Of a DNA stretch of 64,000 nt, positions 27,455 through 37,283 are shown in pieces; position 1 is the stretch's first letter, and each line of letters begins with the position of its first letter. Origin of the DNA: Photorhabdus asymbiotica. Its GTDB lineage: Bacteria > Pseudomonadota > Gammaproteobacteria > Enterobacterales > Enterobacteriaceae. Below the pieces are notes generated by a model, which worked only from the letters and a program-made list of their open reading frames with translations, was not told the origin of the DNA and did not search any database. Location: contig NZ_RBLJ01000002.1 in assembly GCF_003634575.1 (NCBI RefSeq), forward strand, positions 1 to 64,000, given 5' to 3'. Position numbers and translations under genes: made by a program.

Positions 27455-29627
27455 TTCCTCGGTATTGCAGATTATCGTCCTCTTCCCAGACTAAAATAAG
27501 CACTTCATTATCTTTGGCTTCCACAGATGCTGTACCATCACTCTCATCAGAAGAATCAGCCCGATGTAGTGTCAGACGAGTGACTCGCTCAACCAGCGGT
27601 TGCTGTTGAATAGTGGCTAACAACTGGAAATAATTAATGCTGTTATTCAATACAACGGGCCGCTGCTCATCTATGCTCCAAGGCATATACACCTCACACA
27701 GTTGCTGCTGTAGCTGGCGATAGCCAAAATCTTCGTTCACATCAGGTTTAAAAATCACCTCGTAATGGATTTTCACATCCAAGTATTCTGGATTCCTGAC
27801 CTCAATAGAGGCCCAGGGAGAGTCTTTCTGCTGCAACCAATCAGCCATCTCTTGCAGACGAGCAGGATTCAGTACCGGACGCAGAGAATCATCGCTATCG
27901 TTGTACCGGTTTGCTGGAATCACTGTTAGTTGCTGCTGCTCCAATGCTGGCACTCTGGTGAGTTCATCATTACCTGGATACTTAACATCAAAGATGCTGA
28001 CATAACGCTCTTTGAGTAATGTCACCATATTTCCCCAGGTTAAGGACCGGTTTCGATGAGACAGGTTTTGAGCTATCCGTTCAAAAAAGGCACTGTAGGA
28101 TTCAGGTATACGTCCACCCCATGATGCCCAAGGCTGGTTGACCGATGCCAACACAATGATGGGTTCAACGGGCCGCTGTATGCTGCTGGCAGGCAAAGGG
28201 GTTAAGAAATGGCTGTCACTGATGCTATCTACATTAACCAAGGTTGCCGTCATGGCGTTATAGATTAGACCATATAGCCAAGGAGCCTTCCCCAACGCCC
28301 CCTCATGAGCGGGTACCTCCACCACTGCCCGCAACCAATAGCGTCCAACTGGCATCTGCTCTGCCTGATTGGATGCATCCACAGGCAACTCAACGTGCCA
28401 AGTACCATCCTGATACAGATTCTGGGTTCCATCACTGACCCATGAATCCAATTCAGCCCATTGATTATGTTGATCCAGGTAATACCAGGAAACGGTTGGT
28501 TGCTGCGGGGATTTTAATTTCCAATACAGCGCCAGTGTTTGCCCTGGCTTTACATCAGTAAAGCCTAAATATAACGCTGGATTTTCCTCCAATGGCTCTA
28601 TATCACTGCTATAACCAAATGGTGTTAAGTGATACATCTCAAAAGAGGTATCCTTAGTATCATCCTTTTCCGAAACGCTGATACCCGTCACCTCCGGCAG
28701 TGCCTGACTATCCTTTCCCTGTAGCCTGAGTACCGGTTGCGTGAAAAAGAGATTATCCAGATCCTCTGGCGCACTGATTGCCGGTTCTTTGTCTGACAGT
28801 GTCAGTGTGACCTCTTTCTTATTTACCTCAGACGTCAATGTTAGCCATTGATTTCCACTGCTGACCTGTGCCACCAGTTCTTGGGTGTTCATCTCCTGCT
28901 CAAAAGTAACAATGATCTTCCTTATCCCCGCTTCCATCGCCAGAAGTGATGACGTTATCAACACCCCACCAAATACCTGCTGATCACTATTTGTCTTACC
29001 AAATAATCGTATCCCATCAGACGGCAGTGACACCTGTGCCTGTAAATCCCATGGAGCAGAAGTAACCCATTGCTTTTCCCCGTCATTCCGTAACCAGCGC
29101 AAGTCACTGATATATCCACGATTAGCCAGCAAACTGGCATCCAGGGCATATTGCAATGCATTGCCTTGTTCATCCTGACCAGCCTCAAACAGGGTTCCTT
29201 CAGGGAGCAGCTGTTCCATCACTGTCGAATTCAGTTCCATAGATAAAGCAACCTGATCAGGCTGTGCCGCATGGGAAGACAAGCCTAAAAGCTCCCGATA
29301 ATAGAGCTCACGATGAGCAGCAGGTAATACATTTAATAAGGATATTGGTGTTTCCAATAAACGCAAAACCGCCAACAAAAAAGCCTGCTGAGGTAATAAC
29401 TCCCCATTGGGTTCTATTTCTTTCTGATATAATTTTGCAAGTTTCTCTGGCGTATTTCCTGACATAAAGAAAAAGTCATTCCAATATTTATCGCCAGAAT
29501 TAAAGGGTATTATCTTCGTATACGCTTCAATATATTTAAGCAATTGCAAACTGGCTCGATTATCTAATTTAAAATCGGTCATTGGCACCAAATTTGACAA
29601 TTTGTTAGTTAACTCATTTAATTCCAT
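27441..29627 (-). CDS. pvc11: Injector baseplate protein Pvc11 (gpJ/gp6-like)
   Basis: 728 residues, at the Afp11/Pvc11 position, resembling baseplate J-type wedge proteins. The N-terminal part reads PFNSGDKYWNDFFFMSGNTP and the C-terminal part carries EVRNPEYLDVKIHYEV and PWSIDEQRPVVLNNSINY, typical of the conserved C-terminal domain. It forms the baseplate wedge with Pvc12. Confidence 0.87.
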   Translation of the reverse strand: MELNELTNKLSNLVPMTDFKLDNRASLQLLKYIEAYTKIIPFNSGDKYWNDFFFMSGNTPEKLAKLYQKEIEPNGELLPQQAFLLAVLRLLETPISLLNVLPAAHRELYYRELLGLSSHAAQPDQVALSMELNSTVMEQLLPEGTLFEAGQDEQGNALQYALDASLLANRGYISDLRWLRNDGEKQWVTSAPWDLQAQVSLPSDGIRLFGKTNSDQQVFGGVLITSSLLAMEAGIRKIIVTFEQEMNTQELVAQVSSGNQWLTLTSEVNKKEVTLTLSDKEPAISAPEDLDNLFFTQPVLRLQGKDSQALPEVTGISVSEKDDTKDTSFEMYHLTPFGYSSDIEPLEENPALYLGFTDVKPGQTLALYWKLKSPQQPTVSWYYLDQHNQWAELDSWVSDGTQNLYQDGTWHVELPVDASNQAEQMPVGRYWLRAVVEVPAHEGALGKAPWLYGLIYNAMTATLVNVDSISDSHFLTPLPASSIQRPVEPIIVLASVNQPWASWGGRIPESYSAFFERIAQNLSHRNRSLTWGNMVTLLKERYVSIFDVKYPGNDELTRVPALEQQQLTVIPANRYNDSDDSLRPVLNPARLQEMADWLQQKDSPWASIEVRNPEYLDVKIHYEVIFKPDVNEDFGYRQLQQQLCEVYMPWSIDEQRPVVLNNSINYFQLLATIQQQPLVERVTRLTLHRADSSDESDGTASVEAKDNEVLILVWEEDDNLQYRGNDYE

Positions 29628-29718
29628 AACATCACCTGTGTTTATTTGTCACAGCGATTCGTCAGCAAATAAATAATTATTTACACCTTCGTTAATTCTA
29701 TTTAATTCAGTCAATACT

Positions 29719-30144
29719 CTAATTTACGGTAGCAAAATTTTGTTGAGTGATAAAACGTCCTTTTCCTGATGAAGGTGTCGTAACATCCGGTTGTGGCGGA
29801 GTCACTGTATTATTCATGGCTGGCAATTCAGGCGTAAACATCGCCGTAAATTGCTGCCCCTTGATAATTAAAGCCGCCCCACTGGTACACTGAAGGGCCT
29901 GCTGGCCAGCATCCAGAGCACTGATAGTAATGGTTCCTGTTCCCGGCGTAGTATGTGTTGTTGTAATATAGGTTGCAGAAACCCTGACCTGTTTCTCATC
30001 CCCCAGAATACACACTTTTTTTCCACTTACCTGCGCATGTCCTGTGCCGCTAATTTTTCCTGGGCTGGGAACCGTCACCTGCCGATTGCCAAAGTTGGGA
30101 TCAAACTGTAACACGTCACCATCCACCACAATCGCTTCACTCAT
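29719..30144 (-). CDS. pvc10: Injector spike-tip protein Pvc10 (PAAR-like)
   Basis: 141 residues; the N-terminal 95 form a PAAR-like beta-rich cone (GDVLQFDPNFGNRQVTVP, SGTGHAQVSGKKVCI, GTGTITISALD) that sharpens the spike. The last 45 residues are Pro/Thr-rich and extend beyond the tip domain. It overlaps pvc9 by 4 bp. Confidence 0.85.
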   Translation of the reverse strand: MSEAIVVDGDVLQFDPNFGNRQVTVPSPGKISGTGHAQVSGKKVCILGDEKQVRVSATYITTTHTTPGTGTITISALDAGQQALQCTSGAALIIKGQQFTAMFTPELPAMNNTVTPPQPDVTTPSSGKGRFITQQNFATVN

Positions 30145-30563
30145 ACTACCTCCGTCACCCGGCCTTCACTCAGTGCAAGTACTCCCTGGATTTGTTGATT
30201 GATATCACTCCCTCTCAGGCGATACATGACCTGCACTTGCAAAGTATTCCCCATGCCAGGGGATTGACGAACCTGAATATCAGTCATATCAGCCCGGGGT
30301 TCATATCGTAATACGTTGTCATGGATATGGGATTCAATTTCAGCAATAAGTTCATTGCGGATATTTTCAAACATAAAATCATTTAATCCGCAGCCATAAT
30401 TTTCACGCATAAGACGTTCCCCCGGCTCAGTACTAAACAGAATCTGCAAACTTTGTCTCACATCTTCCGCCCCTTCAGCCATCTCTACCCCCTTTTCAAG
30501 GGAAAAGACCGGAGGAAAAGCCCAACCACGACCATAGAGTTGTGTCAGTATTTGATTTTCCAT
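30141..30563 (-). CDS. pvc9: Injector baseplate protein Pvc9 (gp25-like)
   Basis: 140 residues of the gp25/W family with the conserved core DVRQSLQILFSTEPGERLMR and YGCGLNDFMFE. gp25-like proteins nucleate sheath assembly on the baseplate. Confidence 0.92.
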   Translation of the reverse strand: MENQILTQLYGRGWAFPPVFSLEKGVEMAEGAEDVRQSLQILFSTEPGERLMRENYGCGLNDFMFENIRNELIAEIESHIHDNVLRYEPRADMTDIQVRQSPGMGNTLQVQVMYRLRGSDINQQIQGVLALSEGRVTEVV

Positions 30564-30576
30564 TCATCGTCACCTT

Positions 30577-32193
30577 TCATTGGGTAAGATTAATTTTTGC
30601 GCCTTTGATTTCAACACTGTTTTTCCCGGACATTGCCAATGATTTATCCATCGTGGCATTCATTGTCTGCGCTTTCAGTGTTAATTCTTTTTTCGTTGAC
30701 AGAGAAATGTCTTTATCTTGCTGAAGCATTATTTGATTTTCACCCGCATTAATTCGGATCATTTTCTCTTTGCCATCAATGACTAATTGTTGTTGCGCTT
30801 CACCTTTTTTAACGATCAATACTTTTTCCCTATTATCTTGGGTTGGTTCAAAAGGGGCCTTATTTTTCGGATTATGCATAGCACCTAAAATAACTGGATA
30901 ACGCGGATCATTTTCAAAAAAACCAATAATAACTTCGTCACCTGGCTCTGGGTAAAAACAGAAACCGCTTTCATGGCTAGCATAAGGTTTCCCCAATCTG
31001 GCCCACAAAAATTCATTGGGACGATTCAGTACCGGCAGAATAATGGGGATACGGTTTAACACCGCACTGTCCTGCTGATATTTCGCTACTGTCGCAATAT
31101 GTAGTTCGGGAGCATCAGGTAATATCGGCAAATATTCATGTTGTAAACCAATGCTCACCGTGGTTTCCCAATCAATTCGCCGATTAAGACGGTGGCGAAC
31201 CTCAGTAATGCTTGCCGTACCATCTAACTGTGAACCAAATCCAGTCAGCTGAATGTTGTCTCCCAACTGGTAACGCCCATCTCCTTTGAGCAAAAATTCT
31301 CCTGTCACCCCAGAAATGCGCTGGTTAAGCAATAATCCCTGTGCCAGATAACCGCTTTCCTGGGTTGTTAACGGACTGCTATAACAAATGTCCCAACCCG
31401 TTTTATTAAGGGATGCCAATCCATCAGGAGAGAGTGCCGCCTTACCCAACGCGATTTTTCCGTAGCGACCGCCTGATTGTACCTGCTGCTTACTGATATC
31501 CCAGCCACTGACTTCCAGCAAAGCGGGGTTGATTTGATTGTCAAACTGCCAGTAAGCATCCTTGACAACGATGTCTTTGTTCTCATCCCCCCTGCTCTTC
31601 AAGGTATAGGCTGAGTTTGATTTCAGAGCATCAGGTTGAACAAACTGAACGTCTTCTATGGCAGGTAACAACCATGCACCGGTTGCCGACAGTCGGCACA
31701 ACAGAAAATGCCAGTCTGAACAACGAAATTGCACCATCTGTTCATGCTTTTGATCTAACGCCGCTATCTTTCCGAAGCGAGCATTGATTCCGGTCTGATT
31801 CAATAGCGTGCTTAAGATCGCTTTTTCGCTTTTGTCTTTAAACAGCTGTGAATGCTGGGTATCCACCATCAGTTGCAACCGATGCTTGACAACCAGAGTG
31901 AGCAATAATTGCTTATTCTTAATTCTCAGAGCCTTACGGGTAATAAGACCATTAAACAGCACCCATTTTTTGCTACCATCAATCAATTCCAGACGCAGGG
32001 TTTTCCCTACCTGACAGTGGGCCAGTTCTGTCTGAACATCCGTCTGACTGAAAGAAGAGAGTGGCCTATCCGGTACGCTCAGTTTCAATGTCGCAGAAGG
32101 TATACTGTTAACCCGATAACAGGTGTCCACATCTACCGCGGCCAAAAGTGACAGTGCCTTACCATCTGCAATAATTTTCAGTTGGTGGCTCAT
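30577..32193 (-). CDS. pvc8: Injector spike protein Pvc8 (VgrG/gp27-gp5-like)
   Basis: 538 residues. The N-terminal two thirds are hub-like (gp27 fold). The gp5-like OB region contains FLWARLGKPYASHESGFCFYPEPGDEVIIGFFENDPRYPVI shown here only in part as PEPGDEVIIGF and PRYPVILGAMHNP, and the C-terminus is a repetitive beta-helix spike ending IKGAKINL. It forms the trimeric puncturing spike under the PAAR-like tip. The start overlaps pvc7 by 4 bp. Confidence 0.9.
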   Translation of the reverse strand: MSHQLKIIADGKALSLLAAVDVDTCYRVNSIPSATLKLSVPDRPLSSFSQTDVQTELAHCQVGKTLRLELIDGSKKWVLFNGLITRKALRIKNKQLLLTLVVKHRLQLMVDTQHSQLFKDKSEKAILSTLLNQTGINARFGKIAALDQKHEQMVQFRCSDWHFLLCRLSATGAWLLPAIEDVQFVQPDALKSNSAYTLKSRGDENKDIVVKDAYWQFDNQINPALLEVSGWDISKQQVQSGGRYGKIALGKAALSPDGLASLNKTGWDICYSSPLTTQESGYLAQGLLLNQRISGVTGEFLLKGDGRYQLGDNIQLTGFGSQLDGTASITEVRHRLNRRIDWETTVSIGLQHEYLPILPDAPELHIATVAKYQQDSAVLNRIPIILPVLNRPNEFLWARLGKPYASHESGFCFYPEPGDEVIIGFFENDPRYPVILGAMHNPKNKAPFEPTQDNREKVLIVKKGEAQQQLVIDGKEKMIRINAGENQIMLQQDKDISLSTKKELTLKAQTMNATMDKSLAMSGKNSVEIKGAKINLTQ

Positions 32194-32888
32194 GATTCGT
32201 CTCCCCTGGTGGCCTGCAATATTTCACCCGGAACGAACCCATTGAGATTATCCAGACCGTTTTGCCAGGCCAGCGTCAGATAATCCACACCGCCTGACAA
32301 TGTTGATGCCGTACTGGCTGCCATCAGAGCCAGAGATACCCCATCCTGTATGCGTAATGCGATTTTTGCCGGAGATTGCAGATTTTGTTCAGTCTCCTGC
32401 AACACCAGACTTTCATCAGCCACTAATGCCAATATTACCCGTACCCTCAAGGGAGTCGCATCACGATCAAACAAAGTGTAATTCACAGACAAACTCTTGG
32501 CCCTGCCAGCAAAGTAACCCCGACTTTCCCAACGCATTTTGCCCCATTTAACTTGCAGGAATCGCGTCTCGTTACTGGTTGCATCCACACTGCACAGTTG
32601 CTTGAGCTGCATGAGCTGCTCTTCAATGGGGGTTTTGTTACCCGGCATCGTGGCATCAAAAATTAATTCAAGTGATAACCCTGCGGGCTTGGCCTGTACA
32701 TAAATGCTACTTTGCTTTTCGCTATTAATCGCTTGGGATTGCTGATAATCCGTTTGGTAATCCAGTTGCAAGGAGTCAGGGTTATACATGGCCTGCAACG
32801 TTCCTGCCCGTATCTTCCCTTCCCTATCCTTATAAGCATTAATTGTCAGCTTAGCTAAACCACGTTCAATCAGACTCATGGACGCCAC
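32190..32888 (-). CDS. pvc7: Injector hub/baseplate protein Pvc7
   Basis: 232 residues of the contractile-injection-system tube-protein family (LAKLTINAYKDREGKIR, AMYNPDSLQLDYQTDY), with a short C-terminal region at the position of the LysM-like part of Afp7/Pvc7. It links the tube to the spike complex. It overlaps pvc6 by 13 bp. Confidence 0.85.
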   Translation of the reverse strand: MASMSLIERGLAKLTINAYKDREGKIRAGTLQAMYNPDSLQLDYQTDYQQSQAINSEKQSSIYVQAKPAGLSLELIFDATMPGNKTPIEEQLMQLKQLCSVDATSNETRFLQVKWGKMRWESRGYFAGRAKSLSVNYTLFDRDATPLRVRVILALVADESLVLQETEQNLQSPAKIALRIQDGVSLALMAASTASTLSGGVDYLTLAWQNGLDNLNGFVPGEILQATRGDES

Positions 32889-33058
32889 CCTTCCTCATCG
32901 CGTAATGCGGCCAACACTTCGCGTTTTATCGTTTCCACCCAAGTCGCCTCATCCAGACTTTCCTGTATCAAAGAATGGTTTTGCCGTTCTGATTCAGTCG
33001 GTCGTGTTGATGGCACTACCTTTGCCTGGATAAGTAACTCTCTGATTTCTACTGTCAT
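32876..33058 (-). CDS. pvc6: Small conserved injector protein Pvc6 (DUF5908 type)
   Basis: 60 residues beginning MTVEIRELLIQAKVV, the usual start of the small DUF5908 proteins encoded between the tube-initiator and hub genes. Its role in the particle is unknown. It overlaps both neighbours by 4-13 bp, so translation of this block is tightly coupled. Confidence 0.85.
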   Translation of the reverse strand: MTVEIRELLIQAKVVPSTRPTESERQNHSLIQESLDEATWVETIKREVLAALRDEEGWRP

Positions 33059-33513
33059 ATTTTGACTCCAAGCCAGCGCATATCCTGGTAACGCAATTCA
33101 AGGGTATTCACCAATATGGCATTGCTGTTAGCGTCAAAGTCGCTGGTTTGCCAGCGTACCGGCAGCGCATTGCTCAACGTCCAACTGGACAATGGCAGTG
33201 AATTTTCATTCAGTAGCATCACCACCACATCGGCATAAGCGATTTTTTCACCACTCAATACCCGATCAAACATCCAGGTCAATGGCGAGACTGTCATCAC
33301 GCCCCGTTCCAAAGTCAACGTACCGTGTTGGATTTTCTCAGCTAAATAGTTATTACGGGCATTTTCTCCTCCCTCACTGTACTGAGTCACCTGTAGTTCC
33401 CGACTAAGGCCAGAGATACGCTGAAAACGAATATCCAGCGGATCGGGAATGCGGTTAAAAATAAAACTCGCCATAAAACGATGGGATACCACGGGTGTGT
33501 AATAATCGTTCAT
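33055..33513 (-). CDS. pvc5: Injector tube-initiator protein Pvc5
   Basis: 152 residues of the gp19-like tube family (FNRIPDPLDIRFQRISGL, LERGVMTVSPLTWMFD). Pvc5/Afp5 forms the first tube layer that adapts the hexameric tube to the trimeric spike. It is a distant paralogue of Pvc1. Confidence 0.9.
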   Translation of the reverse strand: MNDYYTPVVSHRFMASFIFNRIPDPLDIRFQRISGLSRELQVTQYSEGGENARNNYLAEKIQHGTLTLERGVMTVSPLTWMFDRVLSGEKIAYADVVVMLLNENSLPLSSWTLSNALPVRWQTSDFDANSNAILVNTLELRYQDMRWLGVKI

Positions 33514-33528
33514 CGTACTTTTTCCTTC

Positions 33529-34767
33529 TTAAGACAGCGCCTCTGTTTGGGTATTAAACACCAAACTGATCTCAATAAATTCGGCAGGAAACAACACAGC
33601 CAACTCAACTTTCATGATCATTTTTCCTGCACGAACATCATCCTCAGTCATCGTCTCGTTTACGCCTAACAGAATGTTAAATGCCTCATCCTCCTGTGAA
33701 CCATACAAGCCACCCTGCAACCATAATTGCCGTAACCAGTTGTAACTTTGTCCTTTTAACTTCATCCAGGTAAGTTCATTATTTGGCTCAAAGACATACA
33801 TGCGAGCCAATTGGGTCAAATGCGCTGTTACATAGGAAACCAGCCGACGTGTTTGCAGATAGCGCCACTGCGTATTATCCGTGTTTTCCAGAGTGCGGCA
33901 TCCCCATACCCGTATGCCCTTACCTGGGAAACTGCGGATCACATTGAGCGAAGTGCCGCTGCTGTTAAACAGTACACTTCCCTGAAGATAAGATTTAACA
34001 GGTCGAATAACCTGGGATAAGGCAATATTGGCCGGTGCTTTCCAAACACCCGCGTCGTTATCCGTGCGTTGAATTACCGCTGCGACCGCGGCTGTGGGTG
34101 ACAGAACAGTCCCCTGGAAAATTCCCTGAGATTCATTGTCCTTGCCAGATATTTCTTTCTGATAGGTAGTTTCCAGACGAGGCCAATATGCTGCCCCCCA
34201 TTGACGATAATCTGACGATAGCGTTGTCATACACTTCTGCGCCTGTTCAACATTATCCGGCGCATCTAACAGCACAAAGAGGTTGGGCCTAACCTGACTC
34301 AATTGCAGCAGCGCCTCCCAGCCTTGGGACCACAGGCTTACCTGGGTTGAGGAGTCATCAATATCACTGTCATTAAGCCGAGCCATATCCGGTACCAAAA
34401 TCAGTGTAATCTGACTATGCCCACCAATGGCTTCGCTAACCGTAGCAGAGCGCAATGCGGCTATCAGATTTTCCGCTTCAGCTGTGGTCATCTCCACTGA
34501 TGGCATATTGTCCTTCAGGGGTAAAACAAATGCCTGTTGCCCGCCATTATCAAAATAGTGCCTGACAGCAAACATCATCACATGGTCGTCACCAAACAGG
34601 CTGGTATACTCGGCCAAACTGTCGATACGGACTGATGCTTCCGATTGTTCCGGATAACGAACGGTGTAACCAATAAACACCGGCACAGCACTGGGTATCT
34701 CTTGCTGACCCATCGTGATTATACTTTCTGTTAAAGTCACACCCGGTTGGAGTCTCTCCATCATCAT
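33529..34767 (-). CDS. pvc4: Injector sheath protein Pvc4
   Basis: A sheath protein of about 412 residues with the N-terminal handshake strand LQPGVTLTES and the C-terminal block VRAGKMIMKVELAVLFPAEFIEISL. The frame is open to a TTG at 34803, but three consecutive ATG codons (34767, 34764, 34761) sit behind a strong GGAGGAGG site, so one of these is the real start. Pvc4 forms the first sheath layer at the baseplate. It lacks the duplicated loops of Pvc2/Pvc3. Confidence 0.87.
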   Translation of the reverse strand: MMMERLQPGVTLTESIITMGQQEIPSAVPVFIGYTVRYPEQSEASVRIDSLAEYTSLFGDDHVMMFAVRHYFDNGGQQAFVLPLKDNMPSVEMTTAEAENLIAALRSATVSEAIGGHSQITLILVPDMARLNDSDIDDSSTQVSLWSQGWEALLQLSQVRPNLFVLLDAPDNVEQAQKCMTTLSSDYRQWGAAYWPRLETTYQKEISGKDNESQGIFQGTVLSPTAAVAAVIQRTDNDAGVWKAPANIALSQVIRPVKSYLQGSVLFNSSGTSLNVIRSFPGKGIRVWGCRTLENTDNTQWRYLQTRRLVSYVTAHLTQLARMYVFEPNNELTWMKLKGQSYNWLRQLWLQGGLYGSQEDEAFNILLGVNETMTEDDVRAGKMIMKVELAVLFPAEFIEISLVFNTQTEALS

Positions 34768-34831
34768 CACCTCCTCCAAGATGGTTAGAGTAGGCACTGT
34801 CAATACAGTGCCTGGCGTTTAGTCATGGAGA

Positions 34832-36154
34832 TTACTGAACAACATCCTGCGTAAATTGCAGAATGATGAACTCAGCTGGCCGCACTGCTGCCAAACCAAC
34901 AGTCATGATCATCTTACCCTGTTTAATATCAGCCTCGGACATGGTGATATCCTGACCAATTTGCACAAAATAAGCTTCTTCCGGGCGAGCACCCATCAAT
35001 GCATTTTTCTGCCAAAGGGTATAAAGATATTGATCAACGGCAGCCTTAGCACGTACCCAGGTAGGCTGACTATTAGTTTCAAACAACACAGCGCGCAGCG
35101 CCTGGCGGATATCTCGTTCAACGGAATTGAACAGGCGACGAACAGGAATATAACGCCAGCTGATGTTGGCAGCGTCCACACAAGTACGGGCTCCCCAGAC
35201 CATAAAACCACGGTCGGTAAATGAACGGATGACATTGATTCCCTTGTCATTCATCTCTCCCTGCCGTTCATCGTCTACCTTATCAAGCAAACTCCCGATC
35301 CCTGTGAGCGCAACGTTGGCTGGCGCTTTCCAAACACCGCGACGATTATCCGTTTGGCAATAAATGCCCGCAATGGCAGCACTTGGCGGAATGATGACAG
35401 CACGTTGTTTCTCCTCGAGCAATCTTGCATCAATATCCTGTGCCAACGCCTCGTTGATTGTCCTGAGCTCATCCAAGTTTTTCGGTTTATGTGTTTCATC
35501 ATCATCCTGATAACCGCTGATACGAATGTCCTTATCCCCAGGCAACGTGGAAAATTTTAGGTTAGTTTCCAACTGGGGATAATAGGCGGCGGCCTTAGCA
35601 CTATTCCATACTCCTGACACAGATTCTCCATCATTGCTATCCGCAATCAGGAAATAGCCCACTTTGTTATCATTCAACAGTGAGCTCACTGCGCCATAGA
35701 TCTTAGTTTTGTAATCCAGATCGAGTTCCGGGCAAACCAACAGAGTAATATCACCTTTCTGTTCAATGACTTCTGGTATGGCCGCCAGAACCAATTCATC
35801 TTCAGCATCATTTAATGGGTAGATATAGCAAGCTCCTCCGCCATTTTGAAAATAGAGTCGCAATGCTTCCACAGCTGGAGATAAATTGATTGTCTCAATA
35901 TAGTGGTAAGTTTCAGATTCAGATTCAGATTCAGTGTTAGATTGGACAACAATCTCAACTGTTGGAGCTAGGGAAAAAGAGGAAGTGAATTCAAGCCAGT
36001 TGCTGATACGGGTACAGACTTGGATTGAATCAACCACTGTCGGAGTAAATTTTCCGATAAAAACAGGCACGGCAGTCGCGCTGTTACTGACAGACAACGC
36101 TAGGGAAGCGTCTTCTTCAATATAAACGCCAGGCGCTTTCAGAATAGCAGACAT
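34832..36154 (-). CDS. pvc3: Injector sheath protein Pvc3
   Basis: 440 residues. The N-terminus APGVYIEEDASLALSVSNSATAVPVF and C-terminus MTVGLAAVRPAEFIILQFTQDV are shared almost exactly with Pvc2. Residues about 74-80 are a SESESE run encoded by a hexamer tract (35912-35934). The insert between the conserved halves is larger than in Pvc2 and contains IKAKTKIYGAVSS-type surface segments. Pvc3 contributes to the contractile sheath near the baseplate. Confidence 0.9.
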   Translation of the reverse strand: MSAILKAPGVYIEEDASLALSVSNSATAVPVFIGKFTPTVVDSIQVCTRISNWLEFTSSFSLAPTVEIVVQSNTESESESETYHYIETINLSPAVEALRLYFQNGGGACYIYPLNDAEDELVLAAIPEVIEQKGDITLLVCPELDLDYKTKIYGAVSSLLNDNKVGYFLIADSNDGESVSGVWNSAKAAAYYPQLETNLKFSTLPGDKDIRISGYQDDDETHKPKNLDELRTINEALAQDIDARLLEEKQRAVIIPPSAAIAGIYCQTDNRRGVWKAPANVALTGIGSLLDKVDDERQGEMNDKGINVIRSFTDRGFMVWGARTCVDAANISWRYIPVRRLFNSVERDIRQALRAVLFETNSQPTWVRAKAAVDQYLYTLWQKNALMGARPEEAYFVQIGQDITMSEADIKQGKMIMTVGLAAVRPAEFIILQFTQDVVQ

Positions 36155-36177
36155 GATAACTCCTCATAATCATATGA

Positions 36178-37245
36178 TTAACGCTGTTCTACATCTTGCG
36201 TAAACTGGAGAATGATAAATTCCGCAGGCCGTACAGCAGCCAAACCGACTTTAACAATCATTTGCCCTGCATCAATCTGCTCCTGTGTCATCGTTATACC
36301 TTTACCAATTTGCACAAAATAAGCGTCTTCTTCTTTGCTGCCAGCTAATCCCCCCTGTTGCCACAGGCTATAAAGGTAGTTGCTAATCGCCGCCCGTACC
36401 CGCTCCCAAGTAGGCTGATTATTAGGCTCGAACATAGCAAAGCTCATGGCACGCTTGATATCCCGCTCCACAGAATTAAACAAGCGTCGCACTGGAACAT
36501 AACGCCAATTGTCTTTATCTTCCAGGGTTCTTGCACCCCAAACCGTAGTACCTGTGTTACTGAAATTACGAATCATATTGATAGCGCGGCCAGTGTTATA
36601 TTCACCCTGCAATTCATCCGTGACTAAAAATTTAGGTTCCAGGCCCCCTTTCAACGCAACATTGGCAGGCGCTTTCCATACACCACGGGATAAATCCACC
36701 GATGCATAAACTCCCGCCATCACTGCACTGGGTGGAATATCTATGTTAGCCCAATCCGCTTTCAACCAAGGATAATAAACCGCAGCGAATGGTGTGGCGG
36801 TATAGGCTTGTTTTGCCTCTTCCGCACCGTTGATAGTCAACTCTGTTTCAGGGCCATCAAAGACTGCGAATAACCCTTTTCCTGGCTGACATAAAACATC
36901 TACTGTCGTTTTAATATCTTCGCCCGCAGCAACCAATAAGGTTACATCATCCAAGGTTGGAATAATTTTTTCTAAACTCGTTGTTTTGACGAGATAACAA
37001 TATCCACCTCCATTGGCAAAATAAGCACGCACAGAAACATCTAATTTGTCTTCATTATTAAAATTGCCAATCAGATTAAGATAATCCATCCACGAATTAA
37101 TACGGATTGCATTATCTTCACTAATATATTGGTTTTGTTCGTCCACAGCAAAAACAGGAACCGCTGTGGCGCTATTTGAAACTGACAAGGCCAGGCTATT
37201 TAATTCTTCAATATAAACGCCAGGATAACTGGTAACGGTTGTCAT
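36178..37245 (-). CDS. pvc2: Injector major sheath protein Pvc2
   Basis: 355 residues; N-terminal SYPGVYIEELNSLALSVSNS and C-terminal VKVGLAAVRPAEFIILQF strands mediate sheath interlocking. A central DLSRGVWKAPANVAL block is shared with Pvc3 and Pvc4. It is the bulk sheath subunit whose contraction drives the tube. It is the second gene of the operon and follows the tube gene by 38 bp. Confidence 0.92.
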   Translation of the reverse strand: MTTVTSYPGVYIEELNSLALSVSNSATAVPVFAVDEQNQYISEDNAIRINSWMDYLNLIGNFNNEDKLDVSVRAYFANGGGYCYLVKTTSLEKIIPTLDDVTLLVAAGEDIKTTVDVLCQPGKGLFAVFDGPETELTINGAEEAKQAYTATPFAAVYYPWLKADWANIDIPPSAVMAGVYASVDLSRGVWKAPANVALKGGLEPKFLVTDELQGEYNTGRAINMIRNFSNTGTTVWGARTLEDKDNWRYVPVRRLFNSVERDIKRAMSFAMFEPNNQPTWERVRAAISNYLYSLWQQGGLAGSKEEDAYFVQIGKGITMTQEQIDAGQMIVKVGLAAVRPAEFIILQFTQDVEQR

Positions 37246-37283
37246 AAAAGTTCCCTTATATGAGATGATTAAATATCAATGCT

